Assembly (NCBI RefSeq): GCF_001311925.1 | Contig: NZ_BBCG01000013.1 | Coordinates: 1-64,000, forward strand | DNA length: 64,000 bases | Direction: 5' to 3' | Source: Cellulosilyticum ruminicola JCM 14822 | GTDB lineage: Bacteria; Bacillota; Clostridia; Lachnospirales; Cellulosilyticaceae | In this document: positions 35,472-43,278 of the stretch, piece after piece | How positions within the stretch are numbered: position 1 is the stretch's first letter | How the letters are laid out: the number at the start of each line of letters is the position of its first letter | Translations under genes and position numbers: made by a program | The notes under the pieces: generated by a model | Databases searched by the model: none | What the model was told of the DNA's origin: nothing | Seen by the model: only the letters and a program-made list of their open reading frames with translations

Positions 35472-36017
35472 ATGGCCAAAGATGGTACAGCAAGAGGTGG
35501 TCAGAGACCGGGAAGTGGACGCAAATCCAAGGCTCTTACTGAAAAGGTAGTAGCAGGAAATCCCGGCGGAAGAAAACTGAAGGTTATGGAAATGCCAACG
35601 GGAGCAAATCTTGATGGAGCAGATGTTCCAAATCCAAAAGACTACCTATCAGCCGTTCAGAAAAACGGTGATGTCCTTATTGCAGATGAAGTGTTTAAGG
35701 AAACATGGCTCTGGCTTAAGGAAAGAGGATGCGAGAAACTTGTGAGCAATCACCTGCTCGAACAGTTCGCTATGTGTTTAGCGAGATGGCAGCAGTGTGA
35801 AAAGGCAATCACAGATTATGGTTTCCTTGCAAAGCATCCTACAACAGGAGCTGCTTGTGCCTCTCCTTATGTAGCAATGTCCAATCAGTATATGAAACAG
35901 ACCAATGCCATATGGTATCAGATTTTCCAAGTGGTAAAGGAAAACTGCTCGACAGATTTCAATTTGGCTGATGCTGATCCGATGGAGATTCTCTTAAGGA
36001 CAAGGAACAAACAATAA
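35472..36017 (+). CDS. terS: Terminase small subunit, P27 family
   Basis: A 181-residue DNA-recognition subunit of the packaging motor. The N-terminus is basic and Gly-rich (KDGTARGGQRPGSGRKSKAL). The middle has LLEQFAMCLARWQQCEKAI and the end NQYMKQTNAIWYQIFQVVKE, typical of P27-type small terminases. AGGTGAG precedes the ATG. The large subunit is unusually far away (7.3 kb downstream), separated by methylase and accessory genes. The 117 bp upstream contain no gene. Confidence 0.85.
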   Translation: MAKDGTARGGQRPGSGRKSKALTEKVVAGNPGGRKLKVMEMPTGANLDGADVPNPKDYLSAVQKNGDVLIADEVFKETWLWLKERGCEKLVSNHLLEQFAMCLARWQQCEKAITDYGFLAKHPTTGAACASPYVAMSNQYMKQTNAIWYQIFQVVKENCSTDFNLADADPMEILLRTRNKQ

Positions 36018-36037
36018 TTTATGGAAGGAGTAACGCA

Positions 36038-37315
36038 GTGAGTAAAACAACTACACAAATGCAGATGGTAAAAGTGAGTGAGCTTATACCATATGTAAAT
36101 AATGCAAGAACTCATTCCCAGGAGCAGGTCAATAAGCTGCGCTCGTCTCTTCGTGAGTTCGGTTTTGTAAATCCTGTCATCATTGATCAGGATAAAAATG
36201 TAATAGCCGGACACGGAAGACTGATGGCGGCAAAGGAAGAAGGAATCACAGAAGTGCCTTGTGTACTTGTTGATTATCTTACCGAGGCACAGAAGAAAGC
36301 ATATATCCTTGCTGATAACAGATATGCCCAGGATGCTGGATGGGATGAGGAACTTTTGAGACTTGAGATTGAAGCATTGGAAGGAATGGACTTTGATGTT
36401 TCGCTCACAGGTTTTAATGAAGATGAGATTTCGGATTTGTTTGCAGGTGCAGATACTTCCGACACCCAGGATGATGACTTTGATTTGTCAGATGCGCTTG
36501 AGAAGGCAGCCTTTGTAGAAAAGGGAGATGTATGGGTGGTTGGCAGACACAGACTTATGTGCGGTGATGCAACTTCGGAAGAGGATGTAGCAACCCTTAT
36601 GGATGGAAAGAAAGCCAACCTCATTATTACAGACCCGCCTTATAATGTAGCTTTTGAAAGTTCTGACGGATTATCAATCAAAAACGATAAGATGGAAAAC
36701 GAAAAGTTCTATGAGTTCCTTTTATCGGCATTCAAGAATATGGCCGCACATCTTGAAAAGGGTGGTGCAGCTTATGTATTCCATGCAGATACAGAAGGAC
36801 TGAATTTCAGAAAGGCATTTGTTGATGCAGGATTTCATTTGGCAGGATGCTGTATCTGGGTAAAGAATTCATTGGTGCTTGGTCGCAGTGATTATCAGTG
36901 GCAGCACGAACCAGTCCTTTATGGTTTCCTTCAGAATGGAAAACACTACTGGAGCAAGAATGCCGGAAGAAGTCAGACCACCATTTGGAATTTTGATAAG
37001 CCAAAGAAGAACAAGAACCATCCGACAAGTAAGCCACTTGATTTGCTTGCATATCCTATCGGCAATTCAAGTCAGGAGAATGCGATTGTAATTGATACCT
37101 TTGGTGGTAGTGGTTCAACGCTTATGACTTGTGAGCAGACAAACAGAATCTGCCATACGATGGAACTTGATGAAAAGTATGCATCAGTCATTCTTCGTAG
37201 ATATGTTGAGGATACGGATGATGCAGCCAATGTGTATGTCATCCGAAATGGAGAGAAGCTTATGTATGCAGATCTTGTAAAGGAGGTTGACTTTGGAGAT
37301 GGAACAACAGAATAA
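36038..37315 (+). CDS. ParB-domain DNA methyltransferase (N6-adenine/N4-cytosine type)
   Basis: 425 residues. The N-terminal ParB/sulfiredoxin-like domain has VKVSELIPYVNNARTHS, NPVIIDQDKNVIAGHGRLMA and CVLVDYL (about 10-85). The C-terminal amino-methyltransferase is beta-type by order: DPPYNVAFE (motif IV, about 200), then TSKPLDLL and VIDTFGGSGSTLMTC (motif I). Many temperate phages carry this fusion, thought to mask their DNA from host restriction. It overlaps the following m5C gene. Confidence 0.9.
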   Translation: MSKTTTQMQMVKVSELIPYVNNARTHSQEQVNKLRSSLREFGFVNPVIIDQDKNVIAGHGRLMAAKEEGITEVPCVLVDYLTEAQKKAYILADNRYAQDAGWDEELLRLEIEALEGMDFDVSLTGFNEDEISDLFAGADTSDTQDDDFDLSDALEKAAFVEKGDVWVVGRHRLMCGDATSEEDVATLMDGKKANLIITDPPYNVAFESSDGLSIKNDKMENEKFYEFLLSAFKNMAAHLEKGGAAYVFHADTEGLNFRKAFVDAGFHLAGCCIWVKNSLVLGRSDYQWQHEPVLYGFLQNGKHYWSKNAGRSQTTIWNFDKPKKNKNHPTSKPLDLLAYPIGNSSQENAIVIDTFGGSGSTLMTCEQTNRICHTMELDEKYASVILRRYVEDTDDAANVYVIRNGEKLMYADLVKEVDFGDGTTE

Positions 37316-39152
37316 AAAGACATTAACCCTCGGTAGCCTCTTTGATGGTTCCGGGGGTTTTCCATTGGGTGGAACACTAGCTGGTATCACACCTATATGG
37401 GCATCGGAGATTGAGCCATTTCCTGTAAGGGTCACAACGGTTCGATTTCCTAATATGAAACACTACGGTGATATATCCAAACTTAAGGGTTCAGAAGTTG
37501 AGCCTGTGGATATTATCACTTTTGGAAGTCCCTGTCAGGATATGAGCGTGGCGGGGAAAAGAGATGGCTTGGATGGTTCACGTTCAAGTCTTTTTTATGA
37601 AGCAATCAGAATCATTAAGGAAATGAGGGAGGCAACAGATGGAAAATATCCAAGATACATTGTCTGGGAAAATGTCCCAGGAGCATTCTCCTCAAACAAG
37701 GGTGAGGACTTCAAGGCAGTCCTTACTGAAATCTGCAAAATCAAAGACGAGCAAGTGTCTGTATCTAAACCTTCAAAATGGGAAAACGCAGGACGCATCA
37801 TGGAGACGGCTTCAGTATCGCATGGAGACTCCTCGATGCTCAGTATTGGGGCGTTCCCCAGAGAAGACAACGTATCTACCTTGTCGCAGATTTTGATGGA
37901 GGGAGTGCCGGAAAAATATTATTTGAGTCCGAAGGCTTGTCAGGGTATTCTGCGCAGAGCTTCAAGTCGTGGCAAAGAACTACCTGTCGTACTAAAGAAA
38001 GCCTTGGAGAAACAAGCAATGGCGGTTTGATGTTTGAGAACCACTCACAGGACAGCAGATACACAGGACCCCTTGAGGTATCGCAGACCATTCTTTCTAC
38101 TTTTGGAACAGGTGGCAATAATCAGCCTTTTGTGGTTCAGACTCCAAAGACACTAAAAATCAGATGCGGATGTGAAGGTGGTGGCAAGGGTGCCTTAATT
38201 CAGGATGACCTGTCAGCAACACTTGGTACAAATAATGACCAGACCTTATTCCAACCGAGGGCATTTGGTATCTGTGCAAAGAACAGTAATTCCATGAAGT
38301 CGGATAATCCGAACAGTGGATTTTATGAGGCAGACACATCACGAACCCTTGATGCCAATGGTGGAAATCCAACTTGCAATCAAGGTGGTGTGGCCGTTGT
38401 TGCTATTGAAGGCAATGGCAGCAGACCTTCCCATAAGGGGGACGGATATAAGGAATCGGATGTCATGTACACATTAAATGCAACCGAGCAGCACGCAGTT
38501 GCATTTGCAGATGTTCATGCCACGCTTTCTGCCAATGACGGGCCCAAGTCCATCCAGTCAGATGATGAAGAACCCGGAAGAGAACTTTGTGGGAGAGCCT
38601 GCATTTGGAATTGGAAGACCTGCTATGAACCAGGGATACAATGCAAAGTTCAGCTTTCAGATAGAAGAGGAAGTCGAACCGACCATTGTGGCAGCGGGAG
38701 CAAGTGGTGTGGCGCATCCAAAGTTCTCATCCTCAAAGGCATCCTTCTTTACAGAGGCAAATGAGGAGTGTGCAAATACACTTGTGGCTACTGATTATAA
38801 AGATCCACCGATTGTAAATGATGAAACCGAAACGGATTATATCGTGCGCAGGCTTACACCGACTGAATGTGCAAGACTGCAGGGATTCCCGGATTGGTGG
38901 TGTGATGAACTAGGAATAGAAGAGCCTACCAAAGAGGATATCGCAAAGTGGAGAGAGGTTTTTGAAGTCCATGCTAATGCAATCGGAAAAGCAACCAAGC
39001 CAAAGACAGATTCACAGATCATCAAATGGCTTAAAGACCCACAGGCTGATTCAGCAGAATATAAGATGTGGGGCAATGGTGTGGCACTTCCGAATGTTTA
39101 TTTTGTGCTTTCAGGCATTATGTATTATGCACAACTTGAGAGCCAAAATTAA
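37299..39152 (+). pseudogene. Phage DNA (cytosine-5-)-methyltransferase, two frameshifts
   Basis: The motifs are in order but in three frames: GSLFDGSGGFPLGG (I), FGSPCQDMSVAGKR (IV, catalytic Cys) and WENVPGAFSS (VI) in the first; YWGVPQRRQRIYLVADF (VIII) in the second, from about 37795; TPTECARLQGFPDWW (IX) and WGNGVALPNVYF (X) in the third, from about 38550. Restoring one G at ATGGAGAC and two at AAGTCC heals both breaks. The long VIII-IX region (about 300 residues) is the target-recognition part. The start is 37299 or an upstream TTG after AAAGGAGG. It is the fourth DNA methyltransferase of the element. Confidence 0.8.
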
Positions 39153-39166
39153 GGTCACTATTTTAT

Positions 39167-39222
39167 CCCAGTAATTGCACATAATTGTTGCTATTACTGG
39201 GGTTTAGAGTGATATATGTACA
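39167..39222 (+). promoter_or_regulatory. Repeated promoter element, class 2, copy 1 with upstream inverted repeat
   Basis: TTGCTATTACTGGGG then TTTAGAGTGATATATGTACA (39203-39222). A TTGCTA and GATATA spaced 17 bp could be -35/-10. A 9-bp inverted repeat CCCAGTAAT / ATTACTGGG (39167-39175, 39193-39201) overlaps it. It lies 27 bp before the start at 39249. Confidence 0.65.
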
Positions 39223-39248
39223 TACCAAAAAACAAGGAGGTACATAGC

Positions 39249-39950
39249 ATGGTACTACATTTTAATGTAACAGGAGACAGCCGAAAGGCAATGGTCAAAG
39301 CAATTGAGAAGGAACTTGGCTGCAAAGCAAAGTACATGGGAATGCCAAGTGCAGCTTATGAAATCGGAGCATACAGAGTGGAAAAGGACGGAACCTTATC
39401 ATTCCTTGGGGATGCCGGGATTGACGAAAGCGCAAAGGTAATTGATGCTTGTGTTTTGGCCACAGGGGTTTCACCTGCAGAATGGGAGAATAACCAAATG
39501 GGGGCAAAAGAAGCCGAAACTGGGGCGAATAAGGGGGCAGACGAGCCAATTGGACTTACGGTTACCATTCCACTTGAAAAGGTAGCGGTTGGAAATCTTG
39601 CAAACCTACTGGATGCCAAAGGAGATTTGATAAAGAAGGCACTTGGAATTGCAGACCTTGGATTTTCCATTGACGAGGAGAACATTTCTTTCCCTTGGTT
39701 TGAAGAAGCAAAGCCGGAAGAGGCACTTGCCTACACCAAGTTCATATCAGCCATTTGCGAGATGAGTAAGAACCAGAAGAGAATTTCTTCCAAGGCAAAG
39801 GAAAACGAGAATGAGAAATACGCATTCAGGTGTTTCCTTTTAAGACTTGGATTTATCGGGGATGAGTTCAAGGCAGACAGAAAAATCCTTCTTTCCAAAC
39901 TTGAAGGCTCATCAGCATTCAAGAACAAAGAGAAGGGAGGCGAGCAGTAA
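39249..39950 (+). CDS. Phage accessory protein sharing a C-terminal module with the amidoligase
   Basis: 233 residues. The start is set by AAGGAGG 10 bases upstream. The N-terminus (about 1-70) reads VLHFNVTGDSRKAMVKAIEK and GAYRVEKDGTLSFLGD; proteins of this type are often labelled 'virulence-related' in clostridial elements without proof. The last 50 residues, ENEKYAFRCFLLRLGFIGDE then FKADRKILLSKLEGSSAFKN, match the end of the amidoligase encoded at 40476 almost position by position. The stop overlaps the next start as TAATG. Confidence 0.7.
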   Translation: MVLHFNVTGDSRKAMVKAIEKELGCKAKYMGMPSAAYEIGAYRVEKDGTLSFLGDAGIDESAKVIDACVLATGVSPAEWENNQMGAKEAETGANKGADEPIGLTVTIPLEKVAVGNLANLLDAKGDLIKKALGIADLGFSIDEENISFPWFEEAKPEEALAYTKFISAICEMSKNQKRISSKAKENENEKYAFRCFLLRLGFIGDEFKADRKILLSKLEGSSAFKNKEKGGEQ

Positions 39951-40348
39951 TGTATTTCCCGGACAGAAAAATAGTGGAGCGAGTTAAGGAGCAGTACACA
40001 GAAGGGTCAAGGGTGGAACTTATCCATATGGAAGACCCATACAGAACAGAAATGACAGCCGGACTTAAGGGAACGGTCACAAGTGTGGATGACACAGGAA
40101 CGATTCATGTTCATTGGGACAACGGATGCTGCCTTGGGGTTGTTTACGGAGAAGACTCCTGCAAGAAACTCGATACCGTCAAGGTCATTTGTTACAACGA
40201 TGAGGAAACTTGGGACAGCCGTGATGATGCGATGGAATTTTATCTTAAGGCAATGGCATCTTCTGAAGGAAGTGAGCAAAGCAGGTACGCAAAAATCGTA
40301 TCGGAACTTGCGATGGGAAAGGCAGTCTGCACCGATTCTGAAGAGTAA
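39950..40348 (+). CDS. DUF4314-containing protein
   Basis: 132 residues. GSRVELIHMEDPYRTEMTAG, LKGTVTSVDDTGTIHVHWDN and GVVYGEDSCKKL (about 19-77) match DUF4314, a small beta-barrel-like domain common in clostridial phages and conjugative elements. The rest is an acidic helical tail. Translation is coupled to the previous gene through TAATG. Function unknown. Confidence 0.75.
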   Translation: MYFPDRKIVERVKEQYTEGSRVELIHMEDPYRTEMTAGLKGTVTSVDDTGTIHVHWDNGCCLGVVYGEDSCKKLDTVKVICYNDEETWDSRDDAMEFYLKAMASSEGSEQSRYAKIVSELAMGKAVCTDSEE

Positions 40349-40360
40349 TAACCATCTGGA

Positions 40361-40389
40361 AAGATACACAATATAAAGTGTGTATCTTT
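40361..40389 (+). terminator. Weak terminator
   Basis: AAGATACAC-aatataaa-GTGTGTATCTT then TG. Stem without a real U-tract, just ahead of the second class 2 promoter element. Confidence 0.45.
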
Positions 40390-40402
40390 GTCCAGTAATG
40401 GT

Positions 40403-40438
40403 ATTCCAATTAGTGTGCTTTAGAGTGATATATGTACA
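40403..40438 (+). promoter_or_regulatory. Repeated promoter element, class 2, copy 2
   Basis: ATTCCAATTAGTGTGC then TTTAGAGTGATATATGTACA (40419-40438), 37 bp before the amidoligase start. The 20-mer is identical to copies 1 and 3; the upstream half is diverged. Confidence 0.6.
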
Positions 40439-40475
40439 CAACAAAAAACGAATTACACTTTTGGAGGTACATACA

Positions 40476-41420
40476 ATGAACGAGAAAATTACAAACCAGA
40501 TCGAGGAAATGAAAAAGCAGACCATCGGAGTTGAGGTCGAAATGAACAGCATCACAAGAGAAAAGGCAGCAAGGCTTGCAGCGAAGTTTTTCGGAACAGG
40601 AAGATATCAGAACACAGCAGAAAGAAACGGCTACTACACTTGGAGCGCTTGGGACGAGCAGGGAAGGGAATGGAAATTCCAAAAGGATGTGAGCATTGCC
40701 GGATGCGACAGTGAGAAATGCGAATTGGTAACACCAATCCTTACCTACGCAGACATGGAAACCTTGCAGGAACTTATAAGACAGTTAAGACACGCCGGAG
40801 CAAAATCGGATGCCACAAGAGGATGCGGGGTACACATTCACATCGGAGCCAAGGGACACACACCACAGACCATGAGAAACCTTGCAAACATCATGGCAAG
40901 CCACGAAGACCTAATTGCAAAGGCACTCGACCTTGACCACAGAAGAATGAGCAGATATTGCAGAACGGTTGACCCAGAGTTCTTAAAGCAGGTCAACAAG
41001 AAAAAGCCAAAGACAATGAGCCAGCTTGCAGACATTTGGTACGGCTCACAGGGTTGCAACTACGGAAGAAGCCAACATTACAACGACAGCCGATACCACA
41101 TGCTTAACTACCACGCAACCTTCACAAAGGGAACAATCGAGTTCAGACTTTTCCAATTCGATGCACCTGCAGACGGAAAATTAAACGGACTCCATGCCGG
41201 ACAGCTTAAAGCCTACATTCAGCTTTGCCTAGCACTTAGCCAGATGGCAAAGGAAGTAAGAAGTGCAAGCTCAAAGCCACAGCAGAACGAGAATCCAAAA
41301 TACGCAATGAGAACTTGGCTCCTTAGACTTGGGTTCATCGGGGACGAGTTCAAAACAGCAAGAGAGATTCTTACAAAGAGACTTGATGGAGACACAGCAT
41401 TCAGAACAGCAAGGGCATAG
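40476..41420 (+). CDS. Putative amidoligase (COOH-NH2 ligase, glutamine synthetase-like)
   Basis: 314 residues. The start is fixed by TTGGAGG upstream. Family features: IGVEVEMNSITREKAARLAA (about 15-34), WKFQKDVSI, CELVTPILTYADMETLQEL, GCGVHIHIGAKGHTP (about 115-129) and the closing GTIEFRLFQFD. These are the metal- and ATP-binding Glu/His residues of the phage amidoligase group, predicted to form amide bonds between carboxyl and amino groups. The partner cyclotransferase encoded 84 bp downstream is a recurrent companion. The C-terminal module is shared with the product of 39249. Substrate unknown. Confidence 0.85.
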   Translation: MNEKITNQIEEMKKQTIGVEVEMNSITREKAARLAAKFFGTGRYQNTAERNGYYTWSAWDEQGREWKFQKDVSIAGCDSEKCELVTPILTYADMETLQELIRQLRHAGAKSDATRGCGVHIHIGAKGHTPQTMRNLANIMASHEDLIAKALDLDHRRMSRYCRTVDPEFLKQVNKKKPKTMSQLADIWYGSQGCNYGRSQHYNDSRYHMLNYHATFTKGTIEFRLFQFDAPADGKLNGLHAGQLKAYIQLCLALSQMAKEVRSASSKPQQNENPKYAMRTWLLRLGFIGDEFKTAREILTKRLDGDTAFRTARA

Positions 41421-41428
41421 CCTCCTGC

Positions 41429-41468
41429 CACTTTAAAAGGATGACCGCTTCGGCGGTCTTAAGGTGGT
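41429..41468 (+). other. UUCG-capped hairpin between amidoligase and cyclotransferase genes
   Basis: CCACTTTAA pairs with TTAAGGTGG (one G-U), and inside it GACCGC-UUCG-GCGGTC forms a very stable tetraloop hairpin. No U-tract follows, so it is more likely an RNA-stability or translation element than a terminator. A second small hairpin (TTTCC-ttc-GGAAA, 41479-41491) touches the next ribosome site. Confidence 0.6.
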
Positions 41469-41503
41469 AGAAGGGTGTTTCCTTCGGAAAGGATGGATGC
41501 ATT

Positions 41504-41972
41504 ATGCAGAAAAGATATTACATTGCCTATGGCAGCAACCTAAACATCAGACAAATGAAAATGCGATGTCCGGGAGCAAGAATCATCGGAACATCAGTTG
41601 TGCCGGATTATGAACTCCTTTTTAAGGGGAGCAAGACGGGATCTTATTTAACAATCGAACCAAAGGAAGGGGAGAGCGTTCCTGTGGCCGTGTGGGAAAC
41701 CACAGAGGCTGACGAGGCGGCTCTTGACAGGTACGAAGTTCCCAAGCTTTTATTACAAAGCTGAAATGGAACTGCCGATTGTCGGAATCAGAACCGGGAA
41801 GGTAAGGCAGAGAAAGGTCTATGTGTACATCATGCACGAGGACAGAGAACTTGGCATACCAAGTTACCATTATGTCGAGACTTGCCTTGAAGGGTACAGG
41901 GCATTTGAATTTGATGAGAACATTTTGTTTGAGGCAATCAGAAAAAGCAGGAGGGAATGCCATGAAGATTAA
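41504..41972 (+). pseudogene. Gamma-glutamylcyclotransferase (AIG2-like), frameshifted
   Basis: RYYIAYGSNLNIRQMKMRCP (residues 3-22) is the YGSN signature; ADEAALDRYE includes the catalytic Glu region. The frame breaks at about 41741. The continuation FPSFYYKAEMELPIVGIRTG, then VYVYIMHEDRELGIPSYHYV, reads to 41972. Adding two Gs (GAAG-TTCCC to GAAGGGTTCCC) gives the family sequence RYEGFPSFYYK. The enzyme would release 5-oxoproline from gamma-glutamyl amides and is predicted to counter or edit the amidoligase product. It overlaps the next start. Confidence 0.75.
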
Positions 41973-42165
41973 TGAAAGAATACAGCCAAAGAAATGTCCA
42001 CACTGTGGAAGAATTTATTCCGAGCCTTCAGCACTTTCCAGAGCAGATGGGGTAACAGCCATCTGCCCGGACTGTGGAACAAGAGAGGCGCTTGAGAGTA
42101 TAGGAATTGATGTGGAGGAGCAGGAGAAAATCCTTGATACCATCCATCAGCATACTGGACAGTAG
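41962..42165 (+). CDS. Small zinc-ribbon phage protein
   Basis: 67 residues: KINERIQPKKCPHCGRIYSE and AICPDCGTREALESIGI. Two CxxC knuckles about 25 residues apart form a zinc ribbon, followed by a helical tail. AGGAGG lies upstream inside the cyclotransferase end. Such ribbons are common in this accessory block of clostridial phages. Function unknown. Confidence 0.7.
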   Translation: MKINERIQPKKCPHCGRIYSEPSALSRADGVTAICPDCGTREALESIGIDVEEQEKILDTIHQHTGQ

Positions 42166-42179
42166 GAAGGAGTGATACG

Positions 42180-42353
42180 ATGCCAGAACATATTAAGGAT
42201 CAGATTATTAAGGTCAGAGATACAGCACTTTGCAATATGTTTGACCTTGGAATGGTAAAGGCAATTGCAGTGGAACTGGAGTGTCCTGAACTTGCAGCTT
42301 TTATCGATACGAACACCGATGAATATGTGCATTTCATAACATCCGGGGAGTAG
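42180..42353 (+). CDS. DUF5049-like small protein
   Basis: 57 residues: PEHIKDQIIKVRDTALCNMF and DEYVHFITSGE, matching the short DUF5049-type helical protein of clostridial mobile elements. GGAAGGAGTG precedes the ATG. It is 14 bp after the zinc-ribbon gene and surely cotranscribed. Confidence 0.65.
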   Translation: MPEHIKDQIIKVRDTALCNMFDLGMVKAIAVELECPELAAFIDTNTDEYVHFITSGE

Positions 42354-42382
42354 AAAAAAGTTACACTTTTCTCGATTATTAA

Positions 42383-42418
42383 CTTGCTATTATGTGCGTT
42401 TAGAGTGATATATGTACA
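42383..42418 (+). promoter_or_regulatory. Repeated promoter element, class 2, copy 3
   Basis: TTGCTATTATGTGCG then TTTAGAGTGATATATGTACA (42399-42418), 37 bp before the ATG at 42456. This is the best match to the class consensus. Confidence 0.65.
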
Positions 42419-42455
42419 TACCAAAAGGGAAACATAGAAAGCGGAGGAAACGGAC

Positions 42456-42715
42456 ATGAGATACATTGATAAAACAGGATGCAAGAGCGGATTTGAAAAG
42501 GGAGCAGACAAGGAAATCGAAAGCCTTGGAAAACTTACCAAGAAGCTTGCAAGATTGCCAAAGAAAACAAGCTGGGAGTTCTTAAGACAAGACAGGGTGC
42601 TTACAGAATCATCAAAGAAAGCGGCCTTGGTGCATACGAGGATTTCCTTACAGACCTTGCAGAGGTTGATGCGTTTTTGAAGAACCTTGACGCACACAAA
42701 AGTACAAGATACTAA
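42456..42715 (+). pseudogene. Small phage protein, frameshifted
   Basis: The first frame gives RYIDKTGCKSGFEKGADKEI and KKLARLPKKTSW. The next frame, after about 42575, gives GVLKTRQGAYRIIKESGLGA and YEDFLTDLAEVDAFLKNLDA to a TAA at 42713-42715. Adding one G (TGGGAGTT to TGGGGAGTT) joins them into an 86-residue helical protein. Uncorrected, the ORF is 74 codons with an unrelated tail. Function unknown. Confidence 0.6.
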
Positions 42716-42776
42716 ATATACACAATTGTTCCCGGATTTTACTTACACATATTTGTGTAATATATGCCCCAGGTAA

Positions 42777-42815
42777 TCGTTGCTATTATGTGCATTTAGA
42801 GTGATATATAGTACA
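42777..42815 (+). promoter_or_regulatory. Repeated promoter element, class 2, copy 4
   Basis: CGTTGCTATTATGTGCA then TTTAGAGTGATATATAGTACA (42795-42815), with one inserted base near the end, 24 bp before the ATG at 42840. Confidence 0.6.
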
Positions 42816-42839
42816 ACAAAACAAAGGAGGGCAACAGCC

Positions 42840-43034
42840 ATGACAAGATTTGAGAAGGACATAATCGAGATTGAAGAGGGAAACGAGATAGAGGTTTTGA
42901 AGAGAAGAAAGGCAGAGCTTGAGGACCTTTACAAGAAGGGCAGATGCGAAAAGAACGCATTCAGAAGACAGTGCATTGCACAGGAGTACAGCAGAAAACT
43001 TGAAGAATACAACGCGCTTGACGGAATGTGCTAG
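42840..43034 (+). CDS. Small coiled-coil phage protein
   Basis: 64 residues, nearly all charged helix: TRFEKDIIEIEEGNEIEVLK and RRKAELEDLYKKGRCEKNAF. AAAGGAGG lies 7 bases upstream, and a class 2 promoter element lies before that. Function unknown. Confidence 0.65.
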   Translation: MTRFEKDIIEIEEGNEIEVLKRRKAELEDLYKKGRCEKNAFRRQCIAQEYSRKLEEYNALDGMC

Positions 43035-43043
43035 GAGGCTGCC

Positions 43044-43211
43044 ATGAATGAGATTATTTTTTCCTACAACAAAACAAGATGCCATGCCTTGAAGGTTGAA
43101 AGCCTTCTTGGCGGGGAAAGCTACATCGGAGAGGTTGAAGGGTGGGAAATCTACCAGATTGACCCTCATGCATTATTTGATCAGTTCGGATTTGTAGCAA
43201 TCAGAAAATAG
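43044..43211 (+). CDS. Small phage protein of unknown function
   Basis: 55 residues beginning NEIIFSYNKTRCHALKVESL and ending HALFDQFGFVAIRK. A TAGGAGG site formed around the previous stop codon lies 6 bases upstream. It is the last gene of the accessory block before a terminator. Confidence 0.6.
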   Translation: MNEIIFSYNKTRCHALKVESLLGGESYIGEVEGWEIYQIDPHALFDQFGFVAIRK

Positions 43212-43237
43212 AAAAAAAAAACATAGATTATGGAATG

Positions 43238-43260
43238 GGACTCTTCGGAGTCCTTTTTTC
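43238..43260 (+). terminator. Terminator closing the accessory block
   Basis: GGACTC-TTCG-GAGTCC followed by TTTTTTC: a short, stable UUCG hairpin with U-tract. Confidence 0.8.
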
Positions 43261-43278
43261 GTGGAAGGAGAGATGAGT

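Noticed and set aside
35351-35542. 63-codon ORF between HNH and terS genes
   Set aside because: It starts in the HNH stop codon region without a ribosome site and runs over the terS start in another frame.
37072-37435. Minus-strand ORFs over the methyltransferase junction
   Set aside because: They are shadows of the ParB-methylase end and the m5C methylase start, with no ribosome sites.
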